Assembly (NCBI GenBank): GCA_903827085.1 | Contig: CAIKHC010000300.1 | Coordinates: 1 to 7,131, forward strand | Direction: 5' to 3' | Length of the DNA: 7,131 nt | Origin: an uncultured Candidatus Nemicrothrix sp. | GTDB taxonomy: Bacteria > Actinomycetota > Acidimicrobiia > Acidimicrobiales > Acidimicrobilacustridaceae | Shown here: positions 1-6,311 of the stretch, piece after piece | Layout of the letters: each line of letters opens with the position of its first letter | Position numbering within the stretch: position 1 is the stretch's first letter | Program-made: the position numbers and the translations under genes | Notes under the pieces: generated by a model | Told to the model about the DNA's origin: nothing | Seen by the model: only the letters and a program-made list of their open reading frames with translations | Database searches by the model: none

Positions 1-796
1 AAGCGCGCCGCTCGATTGCGGTTTGGCGGCTGCGCTGAGCTTTCGGATCGTTCTCTGGCAACTTCGCATCGGCGGTTTCAGGTGAACGAATCAATCCAGC
101 GAGATACGCGGCTTCGGGCACCGTGATTTGATCGAGGTCCTTACCGAAGTAGGCGCGGGTTGCTGCTTCGATTCCATACGCGCCGCGGCCGAGATAAATC
201 GTGTTGAGGTAGCGCGTGAGAATTTCCTGTTTCGGAAGTTCACGTTCAACCTTCACCGCAAGCGCCGCTTCTTTGATCTTTCGGGTGATCGTGCGTTCTT
301 GGGTGAGGTAAACGTTCTTCACGTATTGCTGCGTGATGGTTGACCCACCCTGGGAAACGCCACCGGCTTGAAGGTTCGTCCATACGGCTCGCAGGATGCC
401 GGCCGGGTCAACACCACCGTGCTCAAAGAAGGTTCGGTCTTCCGCAGCGAGTACCGCATCGACCACAACCTGAGGAATTTCGTTCCAGTCCACCGAAATT
501 CGGTTCACGCCACCAGAGAGCTGGGCGATGGAATTATCCGCGACACAGCCAGAGGTCACTTCGGAAGAACACATGAACGTGGTCTGGAGAAGGAGCGGAT
601 CTTTCGTTGGCAGAGGAACCTGGGTAAAGAGGTAGCCAGCGCCAGAAATGAGCAAGATCCCGACCATGCCACCGGCGAAAAACGCTCGCCGCCAACGCCA
701 AAAAATGCTTCGACGCGCGCCGTCAGGCCCGACCTTGCGGGCGGCACGCGTCGAACGACGTCCGGAAGCGGCTGAACCGCGGGTGGAGGGGGACAT
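1..796 (-). CDS. Class A penicillin-binding protein, 5' part (glycosyltransferase 51 domain), truncated by window edge
   Basis: This is a bifunctional peptidoglycan synthase that polymerises lipid II outside the membrane; only the first 265 codons are inside the window. Residues 1-38 are an Arg/Ser-rich cytoplasmic tail, and residues 39-58 form one hydrophobic membrane anchor. The GT51 domain follows with its signatures in order: EDRTFFEHGG (119-128, with catalytic Glu119), GGSTITQQ (150-157), RKIKE (172-176, second conserved Glu) and EILTRYLN (191-198). The transpeptidase domain expected in class A enzymes would lie beyond position 1, so a stand-alone glycosyltransferase cannot be strictly excluded. 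The ATG at 796 is the only plausible start, because an in-frame TGA lies five codons upstream with no start codon between. No clear Shine-Dalgarno is visible, and translation is probably coupled to the DUF5318 gene 12 bases upstream. The pairing resembles Rv0049-ponA1 of Mycobacterium. Two cysteines (76 and 84) lie between the anchor and the GT domain. Confidence 0.95.
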   Translation of the reverse strand, partial: MSPSTRGSAASGRRSTRAARKVGPDGARRSIFWRWRRAFFAGGMVGILLISGAGYLFTQVPLPTKDPLLLQTTFMCSSEVTSGCVADNSIAQLSGGVNRISVDWNEIPQVVVDAVLAAEDRTFFEHGGVDPAGILRAVWTNLQAGGVSQGGSTITQQYVKNVYLTQERTITRKIKEAALAVKVERELPKQEILTRYLNTIYLGRGAYGIEAATRAYFGKDLDQITVPEAAYLAGLIRSPETADAKLPENDPKAQRSRQTAIERRA

Positions 797-808
797 GGTG
801 GAAGGTGA

Positions 809-1219
809 TCAGGCCGAACGGGCCGGATTCAATAAGAAGGTACGGGCCAAATGGTTCCAATGGCACGCGGGGCAGACTTCGACGACATAACAGGCGAAAT
901 CGCCCTCTTTTGAGCGCTTCGTGAAGGCCTTCAGTTCCTTGGCCGTGGTGATGCAACGACCAAAAGCCGGCAATCGGGGCCCAAAGACATAGGACACCAA
1001 CACCAATGTGTGGTCCTGACAGATCGGGCAGTCCTCGCTGGTGGGCTGGCCCACTTCACGGGCGGCACGCACCAATTCAGGATGGGCATCACAGACTTCG
1101 TGCTGGGCCAACCGACCTTTTTTGTATTCCGAAATGAGGTGCTGACGCGCGAGTCGGTAATCGATCTCGCCGCCTTTGCCGCTCGGGGCACCGCGGAAGG
1201 GTCGTGAGGCGGAACCCAT
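809..1219 (-). CDS. DUF5318 family zinc-ribbon protein
   Basis: This is a small protein (136 aa) of an uncharacterised actinobacterial family that I recognise from its resemblance to Rv0049 of M. tuberculosis, which also sits directly upstream of a class A PBP gene. The conserved core starts at about residue 19 (IDYRLARQ). It continues with EVCDAHPEL (C43), a CPIC pair (C64, C67), a central LVSYVFG strand, and VVEVCPACHWNHL (C116, C119). The two CxxC pairs suggest a zinc ribbon. There is no signal peptide or membrane segment, so it is probably cytoplasmic. I chose the ATG at 1219 because it gives the length usual for the family (about 137 aa); a TTG at 1261 would add 14 unconserved residues. 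The function is unknown, and the tight linkage to the PBP suggests a role connected with wall synthesis or its control. It is likely the first gene of the PBP operon. Confidence 0.88.
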   Translation of the reverse strand: MGSASRPFRGAPSGKGGEIDYRLARQHLISEYKKGRLAQHEVCDAHPELVRAAREVGQPTSEDCPICQDHTLVLVSYVFGPRLPAFGRCITTAKELKAFTKRSKEGDFACYVVEVCPACHWNHLARTFLLNPARSA

Positions 1220-1261
1220 AAGGGCCGAGGCTAGCGACGGCCCGCGCCACTTGCGGTACAA

Positions 1262-1271
1262 GCGACGTCGC
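1262..1271. repeat. Perfect 10-bp palindrome GCGACGTCGC in the divergent intergenic region
   Basis: The ten bases read identically on both strands. They lie midway between the DUF5318 start (1219) and the methyltransferase start (1314), where an operator for a dimeric regulator could sit. By rough estimate, a palindrome of this length appears by chance in about one in ten intergenic stretches of this size, so function is unproven. Confidence 0.3.
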
Positions 1272-1299
1272 GCAGTCCACCGACCACACCGTTGCCTGC

Positions 1300-1305
1300 G
1301 GGAGA
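1300..1305 (+). promoter_or_regulatory. Ribosome binding site for the methyltransferase (GGGAGA)
   Basis: A purine-rich GGGAGA lies eight bases before the GTG at 1314. It is one of the better Shine-Dalgarno matches in the window. It decides the start of the methyltransferase, whose open frame otherwise extends back to 1176, inside the opposing DUF5318 gene. Confidence 0.6.
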
Positions 1306-1313
1306 CTGCCCCC

Positions 1314-2012
1314 GTGACTGACTACGGATCCTCTCGCCCTTCGGCCAACCCATCGACTTCCTTCCCCGGTCGGGCGGAACTCCCACTCGACACGGTCACC
1401 TGGGGTCCCGATCTTCCCGGCGACGATTCGCTGAAACTCCTCACCGCCCCAAAGGGCAAGAAAATCCTTCAACTTGGCGTCGGACTCGGACACAACGCCG
1501 TGAGCCTGGCCCTCGCCGGCGCTCATGTGATTGCCGTCGACCATGACATCGCCCGCATCGATGCCGCCCGGCAGCTCGCAGAGATCAACGAGGTCAAGGT
1601 CGAGCTTCACCACGGCGATCTCGCCGATCTGGCCTTTGTTCGCGCCGATCAAATCGATCTTGCGTTGTCGGTCTACGCACTCGCTCGGGCCGATGATCTC
1701 GATCGCGTGCTGCGACAAGTCAATCGAGTTCTTCGCACCGGCGGATCCTTCAGTGTGTCGCTCCCCCATCCGGCCTGGCTCATGCTCGACCACGATCCAA
1801 TGAACTCGCCGCGCCTCGCTCGTCGTTACGGCGAGGACCTGCCGCAAGATCTCGACGGCGTCGAGGTCTACTCGCGTTCTGTCGGGGAATTGTTCACTTC
1901 GTTTATGCGAGCAAACTTCCGCGTCGATGCATTACTCGAACCCGAAGCTCGTTCTGGTCGCGCCATTGTGCCGAGCACGGTAATCATCCGCGGTCGCAAA
2001 GACGGCGTCTGA
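1314..2012 (+). CDS. Class I SAM-dependent methyltransferase
   Basis: This is a cytoplasmic methyltransferase of 232 aa with a Rossmann-type fold that binds S-adenosylmethionine; the substrate is unknown. Visible elements are the lead-in VTWGPDLPGDD (about 28-38), motif I ILQLGVGLGHN (51-61), the acidic VDHD at the end of strand 2 (75-78), GDLADL (101-106), DLALSVYAL (115-123, strand 4), and LRTGGSF (140-146) before strand 5. An HPAWLM segment (152-157) may help form the substrate pocket. The segment before motif I resembles a recurrent group of actinobacterial methyltransferases that is annotated only at the general level. The open frame continues upstream to 1176, but the GTG at 1314 has a good ribosome binding site and avoids overlap with the opposing gene. 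It ends 14 bases from the converging CCA enzyme gene. Nothing nearby names its target. Confidence 0.88.
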   Translation: MTDYGSSRPSANPSTSFPGRAELPLDTVTWGPDLPGDDSLKLLTAPKGKKILQLGVGLGHNAVSLALAGAHVIAVDHDIARIDAARQLAEINEVKVELHHGDLADLAFVRADQIDLALSVYALARADDLDRVLRQVNRVLRTGGSFSVSLPHPAWLMLDHDPMNSPRLARRYGEDLPQDLDGVEVYSRSVGELFTSFMRANFRVDALLEPEARSGRAIVPSTVIIRGRKDGV

Positions 2013-2026
2013 CCAAACTCGAGTCG

Positions 2027-3409
2027 CTACTTCGACTGACGTTCCGCCCACCACGCGTCGAGGCGTTTCTTCGCTTCGGCTTCGCCCAACGGACCTTCTT
2101 CCAAACGAAGTTCCAAAAGGAAGTCGAGCGCGTCACCGACGTCGCGACCCGGCGTAAGCCCGAGGTAGTTCATTACGGCATTGCCGTCGAGATCCGGTCG
2201 CATCGACGCAAGTTCTTCGCGCGAAAGCAGATCCTCGATGCGCGCTTCGAGTTCATCCATGCGTTTCGCAAGTTCTTGCGCTTTGCGTTCGTTACGCGTG
2301 GTGCAATCGCAACGAGTGAGTTCAATCAATTCAGGCAGTAAATCGCCTGCGTCACGGACAAATCGGCGAACCGCTGAATCGGTCCAACCCATCTTGTAGG
2401 TATGGAAACGCAGATGGAGAAACACCAAACGGCTGACGGCTTCAACGTCTTCGCTTGAATACTTCAGCGCTTTCATGCGCTCTCGCGTCATGCGCGCGCC
2501 GACAACTTCGTGATGATGGAACGACACGCCCGCATCGCCAATTGCTCGCGTTCGCGGCTTACCAACATCGTGATACAGCGCCGATAAACGCACCAAACGA
2601 TTCGTGCTCGTCTTGCCGATGACGGCAATCGTGTGCGTCAACACGTCTTTGTGTCGATGTATCGGATCTTGTTCCAGACGCATGCGAGAGAACTCGGGAA
2701 GGAACTGATCCATCAATCCGGTATCGGCAAGGAACCACAAACCTGGCGTTGGATCGTCAACAACCATCAACTTGTCGAACTCATCACGGATTCGTTCTGC
2801 CGAAACGATCGACAGTCGCTCGCACATCGACGTTGCCGCAACGCGCAATTCATCATCGGGAGTGAGTCCGTAGCCCGAAAGGAATCGAGCAGCGCGCAAC
2901 ATGCGCAGCGGATCGTCAGAGAACGACTCTTCCGGCGACAGCGGCGTCCGCAACCGGCCGGCGGCAAGGTCTTCAGCTCCACCAAAGGGATCAATGAGTA
3001 CGGGGTCGGGTAACGACAACGCCATCGCGTTCACCGTGAAATCCCGACGAGACAGATCCGCCTCGATCACATCAGAGAACACGACCTCGGGTTTGCGAGA
3101 TTCAGGGTCGTACGCCTCGGCCCGATGGGTGGTGATTTCGAACGTCCAGCCGTCTTTCTGACAGCCAATCGTCCCGAATCGCTCTCCCTGGCTCCACACG
3201 GAATCGGCCCAGCCCTTGACCAATCGCTTGGTTTCGGCCGGAAGGGCGTCGGTGGTCATGTCGATATCCCGACCATCGCTCATATCCCGGCCCAGAAGCA
3301 GGTCGCGGACAACCCCACCAACCAAATAGAGCTTGTATCCCGACGCGGCAAAGCGCTCAGCCAGCGGGCTCGTTCGTTCAAGAACGGGAAGAAGGCGTTC
3401 GGGGATCAC
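2027..3409 (-). CDS. CCA tRNA nucleotidyltransferase (CCA-adding enzyme, poly(A) polymerase family)
   Basis: This enzyme adds or repairs the 3'-terminal CCA of tRNAs using CTP and ATP (class II nucleotidyltransferase, cytoplasmic). In the 460-aa product the signatures are LYLVGGVVRD (27-36), the metal-binding DID (48-50), RRDFTVNAMA (121-130, base-selection region), and DDPLRMLRAARF (165-176). SAERIRDEF (203-211) follows, and then a C-terminal HD-type domain with LYHDVGK (278-284). The order and length are typical of the actinobacterial enzyme called pcnA in M. tuberculosis (Rv3907c). I chose the GTG at 3409, which gives the N-terminus VIPERLLPVLE usual in this family. A TTG at 3496 would add 29 Pro/Gly-rich residues that look unconserved. 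Neither start has a strong Shine-Dalgarno. The gene diverges from the GNAT-DUF6049 unit, as pcnA diverges from mutT4-Rv3909 in Mycobacterium. Confidence 0.95.
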   Translation of the reverse strand: MIPERLLPVLERTSPLAERFAASGYKLYLVGGVVRDLLLGRDMSDGRDIDMTTDALPAETKRLVKGWADSVWSQGERFGTIGCQKDGWTFEITTHRAEAYDPESRKPEVVFSDVIEADLSRRDFTVNAMALSLPDPVLIDPFGGAEDLAAGRLRTPLSPEESFSDDPLRMLRAARFLSGYGLTPDDELRVAATSMCERLSIVSAERIRDEFDKLMVVDDPTPGLWFLADTGLMDQFLPEFSRMRLEQDPIHRHKDVLTHTIAVIGKTSTNRLVRLSALYHDVGKPRTRAIGDAGVSFHHHEVVGARMTRERMKALKYSSEDVEAVSRLVFLHLRFHTYKMGWTDSAVRRFVRDAGDLLPELIELTRCDCTTRNERKAQELAKRMDELEARIEDLLSREELASMRPDLDGNAVMNYLGLTPGRDVGDALDFLLELRLEEGPLGEAEAKKRLDAWWAERQSK

Positions 3410-3537
3410 CGGGCGGAGGCTACCGGGGCAATCCCCTGTGGTTGGCCCATCGGGTTGGACGACTGGCAGAGAGGGAGCAGCCAAGTCCCCGTGCAAAGGA
3501 GCAGAGCGGTCATGGGTCCTAGGCTTGTGACGAGGCC
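3410..3537. promoter_or_regulatory. Divergent intergenic region between the CCA enzyme and the GNAT-DUF6049-DegV unit
   Basis: These 128 bases should carry promoters for both directions, but I find no clear -35/-10 pair. A TAGGCT at 3520-3525 could serve as a weak -10 for the plus strand, about 13 bases before the GNAT ATG, which would leave almost no leader. If the CCA enzyme started at the TTG at 3496, most of this stretch would be coding. A GGGG-CAAT-CCCC inverted repeat (3425-3436) is present. Confidence 0.35.
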
Positions 3538-4260
3538 ATGCGACGCACTGACACCATCACCGGACATTCCGACCGCATGCGGATCGGCCCTTGGAGGGGC
3601 GACCCCGCGCAGGCCCTGCTCAGTCCAACCCCGGGTGCTCCCCCCTCTCCCGAAGCCCTGCATCGTGCTGTCGTCTCGATCGCCGATGCCGGGTATCGCG
3701 CCGTGCTGACACCGGCGCTGACCTCTCCGGAACAGCCCGTGTTCCTCGAGTACGGATTCTCGGTGCACGAACGGCTGCACCTTCTCCGTCATGAATTGTT
3801 CAATCTCCCCAGCGCCACAGCTCCGCATTCCCACATTCGGCGCGGCCGGTCTCGCGACATTGAGGCGGTGCTCAATCTCGACGGTCTCGCCTTCGATAGC
3901 TTCTGGCGCTTCGACCTCAACGGGTTCCTCGACGCCCGGCAGGCGACACCGCGTTCTCGTTTCCGCGTTGCGTGCGTGAGCAACCGCGTCGTGGGCTACC
4001 ACATCACCGGAGCTGCCCGACGTCTTGGGTACCTCCAACGCCTCGCCGTGCATCCGAATTTTCACGGTCACGGAATTGGCACCGCGCTTGTTGGCGATGC
4101 GCTCAGCTGGTGTCGTCGTCGAGGATGTGACTCCGTGCTCGTCAATACCCAGGAAATCAATGAACGAGCACACTCGTTGTATCGACACCTCGGATTCACC
4201 GATGAACCGACTGGGTTAGCCGTCTTGGACTTCACATTCGCGCAGAGTTACGGCTCGTGA
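3538..4260 (+). CDS. GNAT family N-acetyltransferase
   Basis: This is a cytoplasmic acetyltransferase of 240 aa that should transfer the acetyl group of acetyl-CoA to an amine; the substrate is unknown. The catalytic GNAT domain is the C-terminal half. Strand 4 and motif A lie at 165-185 (YLQRLAVHP, then HGHGIGTALV, with His176 where Gln or Arg is usual). Motif B follows, with Asn208, Tyr215 and the final LYRHLGF (214-220). Residues 40-87 (AGYRAVLTPAL, EYGFSVHERLHLL) look like a shrunken GNAT-like half of the kind seen in some actinobacterial relatives. An in-frame TAG at 3520 makes the ATG at 3538 the first ATG in this open frame; a weak GAGG precedes it, and Met14 at 3577 is an alternative. 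The stop overlaps the start of the DUF6049 gene (TGATG), so the two are co-translated. The gene occupies the position of mutT4 in Mycobacterium. Confidence 0.88.
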   Translation: MRRTDTITGHSDRMRIGPWRGDPAQALLSPTPGAPPSPEALHRAVVSIADAGYRAVLTPALTSPEQPVFLEYGFSVHERLHLLRHELFNLPSATAPHSHIRRGRSRDIEAVLNLDGLAFDSFWRFDLNGFLDARQATPRSRFRVACVSNRVVGYHITGAARRLGYLQRLAVHPNFHGHGIGTALVGDALSWCRRRGCDSVLVNTQEINERAHSLYRHLGFTDEPTGLAVLDFTFAQSYGS

Positions 4261-6248
4261 TGCGTCGCGTTTTTTCCGTACTTGGAGTTGCTGCACTGCT
4301 CTTCGTGATGTGCCCTCGCGGCGCGAGCGCACAAACCACGCCAGCACCTGGTCAACTCACCCTGCTGCGCCAAACGGCCTTTGTCGGACCGAATGGAACA
4401 TTTACTGCAGAAGTTTCAACTGGCGATCTCCCTGCAACGACAAAGCTCGATCTCGTCATTTACAGCGCCATCACGACTCGAAGTCGATTGAATCGAACAA
4501 TTGCGGGCGAACAGCTCGGCAGCCCACTGTTTTCAACAACAGCAACGGTTCTCAGTGCAAACCAGTCAGCAACAACACTTTCGCTTCCCATAAATGAGCA
4601 GTGGCCCGCGCGAGAAGGTGGCACCGTGCTGAGCGAAAGCGGGATCTATCCCGTGCGTATCGAAGCAACTGCACCAAATGGCTCTCGACTCGACAGCATC
4701 GTTACGCACCTGTTGCGCTTGCCTTCGGAAACCACTCCAACGACTCCGATTTCTCTTGCGACAACTGTTGTCATCGACGCACCGCTCGAAGTGACTCCGG
4801 ATGGTTCACCGCGACTCTCTGACGCGCAGCTCGCTCGGGCTGGCGAACAATTCCGCATTTTGGGGGGCTCTCCCGCGACGCCACTCACACTCGCTGCGAC
4901 ACCCTTTGTTGTCCAAGCCCTCACTGATGCTGGCGATTCTTCCGTTCGACCCGAAACCCAGACTCGCCAGACCCTCAGTCGCCCCTTCGTTTCCATTGAT
5001 TCCGGCTCCCTCATGGCCGGCGGTCGCGGATCAGTCATCGAAACCGAATACAGCGCCGGGGACAGCGTCCTCTCTACAGCCTTTGCCGCTGCCCCCGACC
5101 GTCGGACACAGGTGATCGACCCATCTGTCACTCCAGCAGCAATTGATCGGTTGGCCGCACTAGGCACCCGCTCGGTGGTTCTGCAGTCCTCGCAACTTCG
5201 ATCCGCAGTCATCAACGATGAATCATCGGTTCTCACGAACCGATTCGTGATCGAAGGCGAGAACGGAACCTCCTTCGCGGCCATGGCGAATGACGACACG
5301 GCCTCTTCACGCTTCGTCCTTACAAAGGATCCAGTTCTTGGAGCCCACCATGCCCTCGCCGAGATCATGATGCTTCACCAAGAACAGCCCGGCGCGAACC
5401 GAGGCGCCGCGCTCACGATTCCGGCCGGTACTGACACAGCAGCGTTCAAGGAGTTTCTCGCCGGACTCTCGACAACAACTGGTGCAGCAAGTGGTTCCAT
5501 CGGAAACGCCGTCATCCAACCTGTCACCCTCGACGACCTGTTCGCTCGCACTGCGGTCGCCACCGCTTCGCAGAAACCAATCGTTCGAGAGTGGACCAGC
5601 ACCGAACCGACCGAACTCGGGCTGTATGGCATCCAACTCGAACAAGCTCAATGGAACCTGCTTGGGCTGCAGTCAATGCTTCCCGGTGGCCGCGAACTGA
5701 TCACTCCCATCGAGCAAACGATTCTTGCTTCTGCTGAGGCGACTCTGGATTCCTCCGACCGCGCCGCCATCCTCGGCAACGCCGACTCGCAACTCCAGGC
5801 ACTGACCTCATCAATCAGCCTCCCGACCTCCCAAAAGGTCACCCTGACCTCGAGCAGCGGGAAGATTCCATTGGTGATTACCAACGCATTGCCCGTTGAG
5901 GCATTGGTGAGGATCACCGTGAGTAGCCCCAAACTCGAGTTCCCCGAAGGCACCTCGTACGAAATCGTCCTTGCTCCATCCAGTACGACGCGAACCGATA
6001 TCTCCGTCACCACCCGAGCCTCAGGCGCCTTCCCCCTCGATGTGGAAGTCGCCTCCTCGGGTGGGGCATTACTCGTCGCATCGAGCCGAATCGATGTCCG
6101 CTCAACGGCGATTTCTGGGTTCGGTCTCTTCGTCTCGGTGATTGCCGGACTCTTCTTACTGGTGTGGTGGGGCCGCCATTTCCGCCGCACGCGCCGAGCC
6201 CGCGCGTTGGTCGCCGCCGACGAACCATCACCGAGCCCGGGTGGATGA
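4260..6248 (+). CDS. DUF6049 family secreted, membrane-anchored protein
   Basis: This is a type I membrane protein of 662 aa that faces the outside of the cell; its function is unknown. Residues 1-24 are a signal peptide (Arg2-Arg3, a hydrophobic core, cleavage after ASA24). A beta-rich segment covers about 30-175. A central region at about 190-430 contains LTLAATPFVVQAL (209-221), DRLAALGTRSVVL (296-308), ALAEIMML (365-372) and QPVTLDDLF (420-428). An Ig-like region at about 520-615 ends in VASSRIDVRSTAISG. One membrane helix (622-637) is followed by an Arg-rich cytoplasmic tail. This order matches DUF6049, whose M. tuberculosis member Rv3909 lies beside pcnA and mviN; at 662 aa this one is shorter than Rv3909 (about 800 aa). 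The ATG at 4260 overlaps the GNAT stop; a GTG one codon earlier is the alternative. The role is probably in the envelope, judging by gene neighbourhood in other actinobacteria. Confidence 0.85.
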   Translation: MRRVFSVLGVAALLFVMCPRGASAQTTPAPGQLTLLRQTAFVGPNGTFTAEVSTGDLPATTKLDLVIYSAITTRSRLNRTIAGEQLGSPLFSTTATVLSANQSATTLSLPINEQWPAREGGTVLSESGIYPVRIEATAPNGSRLDSIVTHLLRLPSETTPTTPISLATTVVIDAPLEVTPDGSPRLSDAQLARAGEQFRILGGSPATPLTLAATPFVVQALTDAGDSSVRPETQTRQTLSRPFVSIDSGSLMAGGRGSVIETEYSAGDSVLSTAFAAAPDRRTQVIDPSVTPAAIDRLAALGTRSVVLQSSQLRSAVINDESSVLTNRFVIEGENGTSFAAMANDDTASSRFVLTKDPVLGAHHALAEIMMLHQEQPGANRGAALTIPAGTDTAAFKEFLAGLSTTTGAASGSIGNAVIQPVTLDDLFARTAVATASQKPIVREWTSTEPTELGLYGIQLEQAQWNLLGLQSMLPGGRELITPIEQTILASAEATLDSSDRAAILGNADSQLQALTSSISLPTSQKVTLTSSSGKIPLVITNALPVEALVRITVSSPKLEFPEGTSYEIVLAPSSTTRTDISVTTRASGAFPLDVEVASSGGALLVASSRIDVRSTAISGFGLFVSVIAGLFLLVWWGRHFRRTRRARALVAADEPSPSPGG

Positions 6249-6260
6249 CTAGCGTCATAG

Positions 6261-6311
6261 CGTCACCGATCCAACGGGAGCACCATGACCGGCGTACACA
6301 TCGTCACCGAT
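6261..6311 (+). repeat. Two copies of the direct repeat CGTCACCGAT around the DegV start
   Basis: The ten bases occur at 6261-6270, in the gap before DegV, and again at 6302-6311 inside the gene, where they encode part of the IVTDS motif. The first copy is also preceded by a tandem AGCGTCA (6251-6257 and 6259-6265). It may be coincidence or the trace of a small duplication. Confidence 0.3.
6276..6280 (+). promoter_or_regulatory. Ribosome binding site for DegV (GGGAG)
   Basis: GGGAG lies four bases before the ATG at 6285, slightly close but plausible. Together with the 36-base gap after the DUF6049 stop, it supports independent ribosome loading on an operon transcript. Confidence 0.5.

Larger units (their letters stand above)
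1220..1313. promoter_or_regulatory. Divergent intergenic region between the DUF5318-PBP unit and the methyltransferase
   Basis: These 94 bases separate two divergent genes, so promoters for both directions should lie here or just inside the flanking genes. I could not find a convincing -35/-10 pair in either direction. The region holds a perfect 10-bp palindrome (1262-1271) and a short CTTG-N5-CAAG inverted repeat (1250-1262) directly beside it. Promoter content is inferred from gene orientation only. Confidence 0.4.

Noticed and set aside
128..775. Plus-strand open frames over the PBP gene
   Set aside because: They are antisense to an unambiguous GT51 domain with all catalytic motifs intact.
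1176..1313. Upstream extension of the methyltransferase frame, back to 1176
   Set aside because: It would overlap the opposing DUF5318 gene, encodes low-complexity Arg-rich residues, and the GTG at 1314 has a good ribosome binding site.
2021..2038. Possible terminator hairpin between the converging methyltransferase and CCA genes (AGTCG-N6-CGACT)
   Set aside because: The stem is only five base pairs, lies over the CCA stop codon, and has no T-run on either strand.
3406..4188. Long minus-strand open frame opposite the GNAT gene
   Set aside because: It overlaps the start of the CCA gene and is antisense to a gene with clear GNAT motifs; its translation shows no recognisable domain.
4305..4323. 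Possible lipobox at Cys18 of the DUF6049 signal peptide
   Set aside because: The residues before the cysteine (Phe-Val-Met) do not fit a lipobox, whereas ASA followed by Gln25 is a good signal peptidase I site.
4646..5368. Long minus-strand open frame opposite DUF6049
   Set aside because: It is a shadow of the Ser/Thr-rich coding strand, with Arg/Ser-rich composition and no motifs.
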